64,000 nucleotides of DNA from Ceratodon purpureus (taxonomy: Eukaryota > Streptophyta > Bryopsida > Pseudoditrichales > Ditrichaceae). Shown here one piece after another: positions 12,718 through 23,962 of the stretch. Under the pieces are notes generated by a model. The model was not told the DNA's origin, did no database searches, and saw only the letters and a program-made list of their open reading frames with translations. The position numbers and the translations under genes were made by a program. Numbering within the stretch: position 1 is the stretch's first letter; each line of letters begins with the position of its first letter. The stretch covers positions 21,044,449 through 21,108,448 of the forward strand of contig CM026424.1 in NCBI GenBank assembly GCA_014871385.1, in the 5' to 3' direction.

Positions 12718-13032
12718 TTCGTCGTTCATGAGGACTTTGTTGTTTTCGTTTGGTTATGCTTGATCAGCCTGCTGCTGCTTGCCTGCTCGCGGTGTCTAAG
12801 TCTGATATGTTTTGAGCATGGCTCCGGGAAATACTGGTTTTAATGGGGGATGCTGGTGGCTTTGTGCAAGCACGTGACTCCGGTTTCAATTTTTTTTTGG
12901 TACCTTGCCTCCAGTGGAGGCTCGGTTTTTGAGTGGTTTTTCGAAAAAAGCGTCTTCAGGCGGCACCCCCGGACCACCTCTCGGATCCGAGGGGTGCCTG
13001 GACGCACCCAGGGTACTTCACTTTTTTTCATG
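12718..13032 (+). repeat. First copy of a ~310-bp intronic direct repeat
   Basis: This segment lies in the intron between exons 8 and 9 of the ParB-methyltransferase gene and is repeated almost exactly at 13131-13433. It includes GGCACCCC ... GGGGTGCC, an inverted repeat enclosing the palindrome CTCGGATCCGAG. The two copies differ at only a few positions, so the duplication is recent relative to the decay of the gene. Confidence 0.88.
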
Positions 13033-13130
13033 TAGTGCCTCCCATTCTGAGCCTGGGGTACGACTTGCTTTTAGATTTTAATTTTTTTTTGCTCACGAGT
13101 CGAGGCTCTGTAGTAACTGAGCTAGTTCTT

Positions 13131-13433
13131 TTCGTCGTTCTTGGATTTCGTTTTTGTTATGCTTGATCAGCCTGCTGCTGCTTGCCTGCTCGCGGTGTCT
13201 AAGTCTGATATGTTTTGAGCATGGCTCCGGGAAATACCGGTTTGAATGGGGGATGCTGGTGGCTTTGTGCGAGCACGTGACTCCGGTTTCAATTTTTTTT
13301 TGGTACCTTGCCTCCAGTGGAGGCTCGGTTTTTGAGTGGTTTTTCGAAAAAAGCGTCTTCAGGCGGCACCCCCGGACCACCTCTCGGATCCGAGGGGTGC
13401 CTGGACGCACCTAGGGTACTTCACTTTTTTTCG
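13131..13433 (+). repeat. Second copy of the intronic direct repeat
   Basis: Near-identical to 12718-13032, with a spacing of about 410 bp. It carries the same GGCACCCC/GGGGTGCC hairpin and CTCGGATCCGAG core. No coding function is evident. Confidence 0.88.
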
Positions 13434-16400
13434 TGAAGAGTGCATTCGTGATCGAGCTTGGGTCATGATGCTTTTCTTTCTTTCTGAGTTCTATTAGCTT
13501 GTTGTAGCCTCATGCTGTGTAGTCTGAGTGCTGCTGCGTGCAACTAGCAACAGCTTGGGTGCCTTGCTGATTATTTGTTATGTCTTGTGTGATGCTGCGT
13601 GCTGGCAGTACCTTGCCTTGGGCTTGGTATTTGTTTCGGCTTAAAATGTGTTCAGTGTTGCCTGCTTAATGCAAGCAATAATTCTCAATCATTGTTTACC
13701 GAGTGCTGCAAGTAGGTTGTTTGGGTTCTGTATTGTATATTACTTTGATAAACATGATTAAGTCTGGTAATATTTAGTTTGTTATGTTCACTTGAAAGCA
13801 ACTATATGTTATAGATATTATATGTTGTAGAAGTCTTTTATTCTCAGATGATTGTATTATTTTATGCAGATCATCCGCCATTTTGATGTTTATCAGAGCG
13901 ACTCAGAGATGATCCCAGAGAAGTTGCAACTTTTTGCAAGCGCCAAGGTTGCTCCCAAGTACAAAGAGCGATGGCTAAAATGGTGGAACATGAGCAAGGA
14001 GAGTCGGGTGGAGTACAACTTCCCTCCGACACCAGCTTCTGATTTAGTTCTTCGAGTTTGGATTGATCAAGCAGCTTTCTGGGCCGGGGTAAGCACAATC
14101 CTGCTTTCTCTCATAATTTGAATTGATCTATGTCTTCTAATGTTGCAATTGAAATTCAAACCACATTCTTTCTAATGTGATGCATTCTAATATTTTTGGT
14201 TTGTTTCTTATCCCGCAGTTAGAAGAAGAGGCAGCCCTTCGTTATGCCAAGATTGTAGAGGAGGATATCATAGTTTTGAGGACAGATTTACCTAATATTG
14301 TAGATGATATTGGCTCATGGATTGAGGCTCATTCTCTTACTCTTTGGGGAAAGGCCTTCACTGGTTTCTTCCCCAAGGCTGGCACTTTCACCAAGAAAGA
14401 ACCATTTCTTAACCAAGCTGGAGCTGAGAATGCTATGAAGAGGGTTATATTGAGGTACTTCTGGAGGGAGTTGGTAGTTAAGGGTGCCATTGATAGGAAT
14501 GATATTCCACAGCGTTTTAAGAAATGGGTGGATGTTTCTAGCTCTGAGTGCATTTTTACAGATTATCAGAGGAGGCATTTTCGAGCTCCACATCTTGTTC
14601 AATGTCCCTGGTACCTTGAATTGAAGGAGAGTGAGAAGTGTCCTGGTGATGAGAGAGCTTTGAAGGCTAGCTGTGACAACTTGGTGCTGCAGCTTGGGGA
14701 TGAGAATACCATGAATTTGGAGGAGACTGCCTCGGAGATTGGTGATGATGCTTCTCTTTCTGAGAAGCAAAGGAAGAAACTAGCAGAGAGGAAGGCAAAG
14801 GCTGAGGCAAGGATGAAGGAGAAGGAGGACAAGAAGAAGGAGAAGGAGGAAGGACTCAAGCTCAAGAGAGAATTGGCAGCAAGGAACAGGGAGCTGGCCA
14901 AGCTTGTTTTGAAGGAAGGGCCAGAGAAAATGTTGACTCATGTTGGCATTTCTCCTTCAGGTAGCAGCATGGCTGCTGCCATAGTTCCTGTAGCTCCTCA
15001 GGTGCCTCTTTTTTCTACCCTCATGCCTTCTCAGACTATCTACACCATTCCATGCTCGCAGTTGGATGACTTAGACACTAGGGTTGAGATCATCAATGAC
15101 TCCCCTATGGGCATTTTGGAGCTGTTTAATGATCTATCAGAGGGGGATGAGCCTGAGGTTTGGATCAAGGTGAAGGATCGGATCAAGGAGAATCTCGGTA
15201 GCAAGGCTAGGAATTTTGGAGGTGAAGAGGCTGAGGCTGCTGTAGACCTTATCATTTTTGATGTTCCAGAGGATTTACCAGTTCCAGGTTTAGGGCAGGA
15301 TGGTGAGATTCCATTCTGGAACAAGCACCCCAAGATTTCAGCAGGGAAGAAAATGGAGTCTTCATGGATTAAGGCCCATTTTGAGTTTGCTATGCAGTTT
15401 CTGCAGGATGATGGAGCCTTGATTGTATTCTACCCTGATTCAAGGTTCATTTCGAATGAGCTTATTTCCTGGGCAGAGTGGGCTAACTTTCAGGAGGAGG
15501 CCAAGTGGTTTGCAATCAATGGCCTGCCATTGACTATTCCAGACCGTTATCCACGGGAGCACAAGACTTTTATGGTCAAGTGCTTCATCAAGATGGAGAA
15601 TGCGGAGGAGGGTGTTCCAAGGTCTAAGTTCCAGTTTCATGATAGGGCTGAGCTTGGTGCCCAAGGCATCAAGCTCTCCACTGATGGTCACTGTACTAAT
15701 TTGATAACTGCAGATTCTCTGACTTATAATTCAGAGACAGGTTTGCCATTCAGAGGTCCTAGAGAGAAGACTTCTAACCTCTTGCAGGCTCTGATTGATC
15801 TCTGCACTGTAGAGAATGACATTGTCATGGATCTCACAGCTTCTACAGGTATTTTTTAGTCTTTCTGTTTTCTGATTGTTGTTTTTTGTATTTCTTTTTA
15901 TTCTTTAATCTCATGCAATTGAGCTTCGATTTTTTTGCAGGTGCTTCTATTCGAGCATCGAAGAGTCTCCGGCGCCATGTCATAGGCTTTGAGTATGACA
16001 CCACCTTGTACAAGCAGGTGTTGTTGCCTCTTCTTCCAAGCGCAGAAGAGGTTGAGTCTGCTCCAATTCCTGTGGCATCACCAAAGAAGAAACGTGCCAT
16101 TGAATCAGATGATGAGCCTGAGAGGAAGACTGCCCCCAGGCGTTCTTGTAAGTAAGTCTCTACATTCATTTGACATTTGTTTATTTGTTTAAAAAAATTT
16201 AGTTCAATATTTATTAAACTGTGAAATTGTCATGTGCAGTCGGAAGAAAGCGTTGAAGAATGACATTGGTGGCTCTATTATCTCCCGCCATCTTAGCAAG
16301 ATTAAGAGTCCAGTTAGACCTTTAGAGCTTCCCCATTATGCAGAGATGCAGGCTCAAGCTTATTTAGCTGCTCCTTCTCCATCTATTTCATCTGATAGAG

Positions 16401-16531
16401 ATAGCATTTGTCGTGATGCTGAGATTTATCTTGACATAGCTGCAGAAGTTGCCAGAGTGGTATTATCTAGTGATAGCGATTCTTATGATGGTTGGATTGG
16501 TACTTGTAGCGATGACGAGATGTCTACTTGA

Positions 16532-17574
16532 TCATTGCATATTTACTCTATATTGTTATGTTTTCCCTACTTATATATTATATGATAGCTTTGGCTTTGG
16601 ATTTTATATTTTGCCTTAACCTCACTTTACTCTACTTTTCTATGAATTTCTCTACCGGCCATATATTTTAAATTGACTTCATACATGATTGAATTATAAA
16701 GATGGTACTAATTTATGAAGAAGTTTAACATTCCTTGGTTAAAACTTGAAGGCATCAGAATATAATGTGGTTTTCTTTAAACCTTTTTCATGTATTTTTC
16801 CTTGCCCTATTATGCAAATACCCCTAGTAATTACTTGGGGTACTTGGGCACCCCTAGTAATTACTTGGATTCCCCTACGAACGCAAATCCGGGATCCCAA
16901 GTCGGTTTTAGGAGTAATTAACTCTCAGTTAATTAATTCTGCAGCTTTAATTCAGTCATCCAGCACTTGGATGAAGAATTAGTCATCCCAAAAAACAATA
17001 AGCCACATTCATCTACAATAGCCGTTGTGTATATCCGTTCTTCACCTAACTTTGTTTTTTTTTTTTTTTTATCTTCCTTCTTTCTCTCCTATATGTATTC
17101 ATTCATTTTTTATTTTATTTTTCTTTTTTAGTTAATTCGTTTTTATGTTTTATCTTTTATTTTTTTTCATTTATTTTTTTATTTATTCGTTGTTTGTTAT
17201 CCCACGTTGTTTTATTTATATTTCTTTCTTTTCTTCTTATTTTCCTTATTTTTTTTAATTTTTTTCCCCTATATTCCTTTTCATTATTATTTTTTATTCT
17301 ATTTTCTTTCTTTCATTTATTTACATTTTTCTCTTTTCTTTTTTTTTCCTTTTTTTAATTTTTTCCCTCTTGGTCGTCATGGCGTGGGATTGATAGGAGA
17401 TATGAAAAAAAAATCACAATTTATTCGGGTATGAATCGGGTGTAAATTTCTACATTTATCAATTTAAAAGCCACTCTTTTTAGAATATACCCTAAAAGAC
17501 TTTCCACGGTCATAGGTCCCATATATGCCATGGCATGCAAAATCATATCAAAATATCAAATAAATAGTCGAAAT
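16532..17574. other. Right subterminal region of the large transposon, low-complexity
   Basis: There is no gene here. A short tandem duplication of CCCTAGTAATTACTTGG lies near 16822-16868. From about 17056 to 17370 the plus strand is almost pure pyrimidine and T-rich, mirroring the T-rich tract just inside the left end near 4890. Confidence 0.65.
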
Positions 17575-17635
17575 TTTGAAAATTTAGTGCTCACCGCTCA
17601 CTGCTCACTGCTCACCGCTCACAAGATAGCATTTC
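17575..17635 (-). repeat. Right terminal inverted repeat of the large transposon
   Basis: Reverse complement of the left end 4810-4870, with five GTGAGCR heptamers. One heptamer base differs, plus the four bases next to the terminal G. Confidence 0.92.
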
Positions 17636-17649
17636 TGGAATCCATCGCA
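17636..17649 (+). repeat. Right copy of 14-bp direct repeat, candidate target-site duplication
   Basis: Identical to 4796-4809 and directly adjacent to the transposon end. Confidence 0.85.
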
Positions 17650-19600
17650 ACCTTGAGGTTTTTCCATGTCCACACCATGTGGTATTAACTTCCATTCATG
17701 ATGATACACTAAATCATTACTCAAGTTGTTCTTTCTAGGCTTGGTGTTCCACTGGTGAACTTGTATTGTTTATAATAGTAAGTTGTGGTGGTTTGGAGTT
17801 TGATGAAATGTAGCTTTAAATGAGGTCTATAATTTGCTTATGGAACATGTGGTGGTTATCAATACTTTGACCTTATTCAACCAAAGTCATCAAAGTAGCA
17901 TAGTTTTGTAGTAATTTGTACATTCTTTTGTCAAATTTATTAATCAAAAAATTGAAAAGAATTAAAGTTCTATATACATTTGTTGAAATGAGAGCATGTT
18001 CTTCAAAATACAGTTATAAAACTTTAGTTTGAAAAACAATATTTTTTTAACATTGAGGCATTTTTTTATTTTGGAATATGTTTTATCAAAGTTTGCAAAT
18101 AGTGTATGGTAATAAAGATATTTGGAGTAAGAAAAAAGCCACTAAACCTCTAATTAGTAACAAATTGATTACATATGACATAGATTGAGAGTGAATATTA
18201 TAGGATGCTTTGATTGTTATAGAATCCTAATTAGGTACAAAAAATTCCAATTTTTTCTTAAATTTTTTTTTTCTCAGTATAATGATAAAAATTATTTTTT
18301 ATAGAGGAAATACAGAAAATGATTGGTTTATTATTGTTAGAACTTGATTTTACTTGTTCGACATACTTTAAATGTATGGATTAATTTAAAATCCAAACCT
18401 TTAAGTTTTAATTTTTTCATTGAATTGATACCTAGTAATAATTATAAAAATCACATACATTTAAAAAATTGAGAATATAATGGCAATTATTGATACAACG
18501 ACTTTCATTGGCACAAAAAATAAAAATTTGTAAGCATATAGTTAGGGGTAATGGTTAGGTTTGGGTATCCATTAACAAATCACCGGCAGTCCGGGATGAA
18601 ATCAATTTTGTCGCAAAAACAACGTGATCATCAATAAACTGAGTCCTGATCCGGACCCTAATGGTTTCGGGAGAAACTGCCATCGCATCTTTGCGCTAGA
18701 GGCGCCAAATGAATGTGGACTTGATGCTAGTAAATTATCTGTTTACAAAGGCGCGAAAAGATTTGTTCTAAATAGGGCCAACGAGGCTTCATCCACCATT
18801 TGCAATTTCTTGTTCGCCTTTCGCAGCTTCTCGCAACTCTTGTACTTGGTGCATTGACACTACTACAGATAGTGTTGTTCTCCATTCCAGGGATTATGGA
18901 AAGTATTGCTTTCGACTGCTGCGAGGGATTATGGAAGGCTCCGCAATTCCGCTGACCGTCCCGGGTGTTTGACGAATCTTTATCTTTCGCGCGGCGAGGA
19001 ATGTGGCGCACTCGCTGCGTTCTCACCTCTGTGAATAGTTTCACCTTATTTTGACCATTTACTTTTTAAATTACTCTGTTGGGTCTGCGAGGTTCTTACC
19101 CGGGACACTGTTTGTGGATCCAACATAAGCCGTTATGTATATGTATGTGAATTCTAGAACAAGACATCAATTGAGATTTCAAGTGGTTCAAATGTACTCA
19201 TTCGTCAGAAGTTTGTGACAATGAGATAAAACGCGGTTTAACTGTTTACAATGTCTCGGCAAGTCCACATAGATGCTGCACAACGATCCCACTACTTCTC
19301 CTCTTCAGGACTATGCTATGTACAACAAACAACATTGCTATATGAATTCACACAAGTACATGGAACTGCACTATCCTAGACCAAAAACAAAATGTAGCAT
19401 TGATTTCTATCAGTGGAGAAATGATCGGTTCATTCGACTACCAAGCTGCTACAAATGTTGAGTCTGTTTGATTCATTGAACTCCTCTTTCCCTGACTGCT
19501 AAACTCCTCTTCTCTTGGCTGCATACGCCATTTGCGTGCTCTGAGGCTATGAGTTTAGATACAATTGGCTATCATTCGGTGTCTCACCAGATTCTAAAGT
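17650..19600. other. Intergenic, AT-rich, no gene seen
   Basis: From 17650 to about 18550 the sequence is AT-rich without open frames of note. Around 18600-19040 composition becomes more balanced and short open frames occur on both strands, but none has domain or splice support. No clear repeat was recognised. Confidence 0.5.
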
Positions 19601-20554
19601 TTAGTTTTTAACAATTTGGAAATGCGCGTGGCTTATTTGGCTGAACACCAAGGTGTCGCCCACGTTGAAGTAGTTACTGTCTCGGAACTTGGCCCAGCCG
19701 TGCGTGAAGTAAACAAATGTTTGCTTAGTTGTTTTTTTGATCATTGATGACACTGTCACGGATGCGTAGGGTCCTCAGAGGGTGAAGTATTGATGGTTGA
19801 ACATTTCTTTTCCGTACCGGCGCCAGAAGGATACAGGTATGTCCTGTGGATCAACAAGGCCAGTGAAAGGATTAGATGTACTCGCAGGATATTAGCAGAG
19901 GGACAAGCTGTCCGTGTAGAAGATGAATGCGATGAATGTCAAAGAGAGGAGATAAGCAGACGTGAAGTATAGTACCAATAAAATCTAATCACCTGAATGT
20001 ATTTGTGTGAATGTGTAACCTACCAGCTTCGCAGAGCTGTGCTTGGAATTGTGAGATAATCGCAGGGTCTTCCTGAATTCTGGTGTGTTGGCTAGAGGAT
20101 ACACCGTTGCCACGAGGCATCTTTCGTTAGCGGGTTCAAACACAATGAATTTTCCCTTGCGGATTTTATGTTCACGTAGGAACTTGGACCACCCATCTCC
20201 AGTGCTTTTCGCTACTACTCCTGTGCAAATAAACTTCAAGGGGTACTTTGCCATTGTGGTCATCGAAGTCGCAATCCCGCAGTCAGCGCAACCAAGCCAT
20301 CCTGTGCTTGCTGTGAACTCAGGTGGCACTTCTTGTTTGAGGAACAGAGATGTGTTAGTGAAACTCGCGCAAACTTACGATACATGTTCAAGATCGCTGC
20401 TGTACCGCACATACACCTTTGTACGTAATTCAGTAGGCTCAAGTTTATGACGAACCATAATTGTCATGAAGCGTTCCGTCTCCAGGTAGGTGCTGAAGAA
20501 CCGCGCTCCAATTTCTTCCATCTTCTCCACCGCGTAGGAAAACAGATCTGCCAT
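19601..20554 (-). pseudogene. Two-B3-domain protein (REM-like), in-frame stop in the second domain
   Basis: Three exons on the minus strand, 20554-20425, 20331-20024 and 19843-19601, give exactly 227 codons in phase. The first B3 domain starts ARFFSTYLE and contains the typical GWSKFLREHKIRKGKF and FEPANERCLVATVY. The second starts KLDIPVSFWRRYG at the exon 3 boundary and contains FTHGWAKFRD and NVGDTLVFSQ. Tandem B3 domains of this kind define plant-specific DNA-binding proteins of the REM group. Codon 23 of exon 3 (19775-19777) is TGA, where a CGA arginine would keep the domain continuous. Downstream, B3-like coding carries on to a TAA at 19601-19603. The first donor (GTACAA) is weak. The gene is therefore a recent pseudogene, a truncated protein, or carries a sequencing error. 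Confidence 0.7.
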
Positions 20555-21002
20555 GGAGTGAGAGATTAGAGACGGTGATCAAATTGTGGATAGAGGGTGT
20601 GCAATTGGAATGCTCTGTGCCAGAATCAACGAGGAGAGGAGATGAGAATGGGGGAGTTTTGGGTTGGAGTTTTGGGTTGGAGTTCTGGGTTTGAGTTCTG
20701 AGTGTACCATTGGATTCAGGCCTAAGGTTTAGGTGAATTACCAGAATCCCTGCGCCGAGATTTCCTTTGGAGCTTTCCGTCACATCGCCGCCGTGGAGGC
20801 TGTGCATTTCAGATTCATAGCCCTCAATGGGCCAACATGTAGGTCTTTTAATTATGAGGTCGCCATACGCTCAATTAACGTGGTGATGTACAATTTAGTA
20901 ATGAGGGTGGATACTCATTGTGAAGTCCCAGCTGATAAGACATTATCACTAAAAACGTCATAGCTTCGTTTGAGTTGACATCATGGAGCAATTACGGCAA
21001 TG
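20555..21002. other. Upstream region of the B3 gene
   Basis: No independent gene is seen. It contains an imperfect direct repeat of TTTTGGGTTGGAG near 20650-20690, in what is probably the leader or promoter of the minus-strand B3 gene. Confidence 0.45.
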
Positions 21003-22473
21003 ATGGCCGCTAGTACGCACAAGGCTGCTGCTCCGAACAAGGAGCAGCTTCAACATGGACTGCAACAAATCCGTAGATGCGTGTTTCCGTGCGAAGACTT
21101 TGTAACAATGTCCTCCATGGCTGCCAAAAAAACAGAGCACCCCCCTTTTGTACGCCACCAAGGCAGCTCTTAAAGTGAAACAAAATTCATAGTACTAAGG
21201 AATCCCAAATCGTCATGGCTTTATCACACCATACCTGATCAGTCGGTTCACGGAAATGATCTCCAAATGTGAATCGCCCAGCGATCCTAGTCGTGTATCA
21301 TCGAGGCAAGCATTTATGACGATATTCTGCATACTCACGGTACTCTCTTAGATGTAACGTAACATTCAACTAGGTTAAGAATGACGTCATGACCTCCCCA
21401 CTTCCAGATGCATGCCAATTCTTGGAAATGCTTTTGTGTGTAATTAAGTCTGTTGTACAATTTCCCCTGTTGCTGAATCTTGCACTTTCTTGTTGTTTTG
21501 TAGATGGAATGCTTGCGCTATGTGCAAGGGCCTCCAAACATGGGAGGTTCTCATTAGTGATACATGTGAAGAGATTTCTAAGGCTACAATTTGCTAGTAC
21601 TTTGGGCGCAAAAGCTCAAAGTCCGGTTGGAAGTATCCATCTCACACCGCAGTGGAGGAACAGTTTGCCATCCCTAGTCTGTATCGCAAAGTCTATGAGC
21701 CAGACGACCGTCATAACAATTAGATAACCCTTTCTTTCGCAAAGAGTTTGATCCTCATGTTAAAGGCACAAAATATGTTATGGGCCTAGTTTATAGCTGG
21801 GAGAAGGAAGGTTAGAGAAGTCTTGAAAAAAAGTCTGAGGACAGAAAGGTAAAGAAGGAGAGAGAAAGGGAGGGGGTTAAAAGAGGATGGGAGTGCACCA
21901 TTGAGTGCACCATCTGTTCCTGGAAATGATAGATGCACAGTAGAGAGTGAAGACATAGGGTTTTCCGGATCCTTCTCTTTAGGTGTAAAGTCAAAGTGCG
22001 GTGCGGAGGATTTAGAGATGGCAAGGAAGTCGAGTACGAAGTCGGAAAGTACAGTTGGAGGACAGTGTTGGGGGAGAAAGGAGATTGAGAGCATCATGAG
22101 GTCGATTGAGAGCCACTAGGGTTTAGGAGAAGAGTGCAAAACTATATTGGTAGAGAGTCGTCGGGAATTAAAAACCTTCGAAGACAAGCTTTGGAGAGAG
22201 AAACTTCTTTTGAGCGATCTACAGCTCATGCTGGACAAAGTGAAGCTTTGTTTGAGTTGGCTGAGAGGGGAGGAGCTTCTGTTGCAATGCACTGTGGAAG
22301 AAAAGAGCCAAACCTTTGCTAATATTGAACCAAATGAGACTGGTTCAATGTTTTCAGAAAGTGCTGCATTTTGTAAAGACATCGCTCCGCTCACTACCAA
22401 GAAGGACGGATCATCTTTTAGAAAAGCATCAGATGAACTCATGGTCCGACTTTATAGTGAGACAAATACATAG
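21003..22473 (+). pseudogene. Degenerate coding relics of unrecognised type
   Basis: Several plus-strand segments read like protein but are interrupted. 21003-21173 encodes 56 residues beginning MAASTHKAAAPNKEQL. 21490-21715 reads continuously except for one TAG and includes AVEEQFAIPSLYRKVYEP. A one-base shift then leads into DNPFFRKEFDPHVKG (ending near 21810). 22147-22473 reads as a Leu- and Glu-rich, possibly coiled-coil stretch (ELKTFEDKLWREKLLLSDLQ). I do not recognise the family. Whether these were one gene or several is unclear. Confidence 0.35.
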
Positions 22474-23962
22474 TATAGTGGTCAGATAAAAGATCTCCAT
22501 TGCACATCAAGATTGAGGAGCGAGAGTAACAAGAGGATCGGACAAAGTGTAGAATGTTCTAGTTGGAAAGTGTTTTGCTATCTAAGGTGGTTTCCCCATT
22601 CCCAACTGGCTCTTTATTCCAACGGCTATAGTTTGGCGTCAAAACCAATGGTGTAAAATTAACTGATATGGAAATGGAACAACCCCCTTTTTCCATTCCG
22701 TAAATCATAACTAATTCACAGTAATTCCTAAAAGTCTCAAACCATGTATTTGGCTCATTTGTGTAAATTTTGTCCCAGCGATTTTGCTCATTTCCCTTGC
22801 AATATCAACTTATTCAGTTGGAAATGGGGTAACCACCTTATGCGTGAGCAATTGAGTGGAATGGAAGAGGGTGACGGTGTTGCGCTCTATCTCAGACCAC
22901 TTGACGGCAGTCCACAGCTACCGGTCGTAGAGGAACATACTCTAAACGCCTATCTTCTTTGCTCTTTGTAGTTTGAATATTACAATTATTCATCTTTAGC
23001 TTGCGGTCACTCCAACCATTCTTACCATAGTAAGGTCTAGTAAGATATCCATCATGTGGGGCATGATGTGCTCCTTGTAAAAACCATTAATAACACATAT
23101 TGCTCTTGTTTTTAACTATTATTCTATTGTTTGCAATGCAGATGATATTTCTCCTAATGTAGTCACCGCTACTCGTCTCAACAGATTTTTAGAAAGTTTT
23201 ATTTATTAAGATTTGAATAGTTTACATTTCTAACCAATTTAGTTTGAATTCCTTGAAAAATTCTAAGTCAATTATACAATTTATTGTAAATAGTGCTGAT
23301 TAGATTAAAAAAAAGAAGGGGCTACGGTGTTCTTTGAACCATCTAAATGATAAAGAATACTAAATAAAATGTGTCTTTATCCTATACCATATTGAAATTT
23401 GAAAATTTGATATTGTAGAATATGAGATTAAGGCTATTTATGAGACATAGAACAATCGTACAACCTTGGCCTCAAAATGTAAGATTCATTTTAATAATAG
23501 AACCAAGCTTGACTAAAATCTATGCGCACTGTTCAGTATCTACCTAAGAAAATATGTAGAGGGATGATTTTACAGACATATGAGTGTTTGGACAACAATG
23601 ATAGGGTTTCTTGCCCATCACCAGTGAAGGTAAATGCGTCATAATTGCCTCACCGATGAATATTTGAGGGTGATGGTATTCCGGTTCCAGGTCTCCTACC
23701 TGAACAAGTATTTTAGGTTGCGCAAAGTGTTTTATTCGTCCTTGTTTGGAATCATGCGTTCCAGCAAACGGAAAACCCTCAAGTTAGACATTGAGTCCGG
23801 AGCTCAAAAATCACGGTTTGGAACGATCCTGTTAGATAAGAATGATGTCAAGCTCTTGATTGGGTTGCTAAACCACAATTTGACCTAATTTCATAGTAGG
23901 ATAGATTGCAGGAGCTTTGTTTTGAGAGGTGATGCTGAGGTGATTGGTTTGGTGGTGATGCA
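22474..23962. other. Intergenic, no gene seen
   Basis: AT-rich sequence with scattered short open frames, none with a recognisable domain or convincing splice sites. Some upstream exons of the peroxidase relic might have lain here, but I could not identify them. Confidence 0.45.

Larger units (their letters stand above)
9706..16531 (+). pseudogene. ParB-like domain fused to beta-class DNA methyltransferase-like domain (transposon cargo), with nonsense and frameshift lesions
   Basis: Twelve exons can be joined with GT-AG sites and matching phase: 9706-9930, 10309-10428, 10550-10669, 10786-10857, 10961-11053, 11396-11988, 12116-12317, 12399-12625, 13870-14088, 14219-15848, 15941-16151 and 16240-16531. 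The total is 4004 nt, one base short of 1335 codons. Domains in order: basic N-terminus with an AT-hook-like RGRGKKRG; a ParB-like segment at about residues 280-390 with FYVWDGNHRHIAW; a Lys/Glu-rich coiled coil at about 805-855; then a methyltransferase-like domain. There DLIIFDVPEDLP occupies the motif IV place near residue 970, and NDIVMDLTASTG, continued across an intron as ASIRAS and RHVIGFEYD, is the SAM-binding motif I near 1160. Motif IV before motif I is the beta-class order. The usual [DNS]PP[YFW] is replaced by DVPE, so activity is doubtful. Lesions: in-frame TAG at 12198-12200 and a one-base loss in the C run near 12437; coding resumes cleanly after both. The C-terminal tail is acidic and low-complexity. 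Confidence 0.75.
4810..17635. mobile_element. 12.8-kb TIR DNA transposon carrying a SWIM transposase and a ParB-methyltransferase gene
   Basis: The element spans 12,826 bp. Each end starts with G, then four unmatched bases, then GCTATCTTGTGAGCG and a run of GTGAGCR heptamers finishing CACTAAATTTTCAAA. The two 61-bp ends differ at only one position apart from those four bases. A 14-bp direct repeat flanks the element. Inside are two divergently transcribed multi-exon genes: a DDE/SWIM transposase (minus) and a ParB-like plus DNA-methyltransferase-like gene (plus). Subterminal regions are AT- and T-rich with palindromes. The long TIR, DDE transposase and SWIM finger suggest a Mutator-like or Zisupton/KDZ-like class II element (inference); the TSD length fits neither exactly. 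Both genes carry lesions, so this copy is probably non-autonomous now. The near-identical ends and TSD suggest a fairly recent insertion. Confidence 0.9.

Noticed and set aside
9706..16531. ParB plus methyltransferase read as bacterial or phage contamination
   Set aside because: The coding sequence is broken by many GT-AG introns in correct phase and lies inside a plant-type TIR element with a target duplication.
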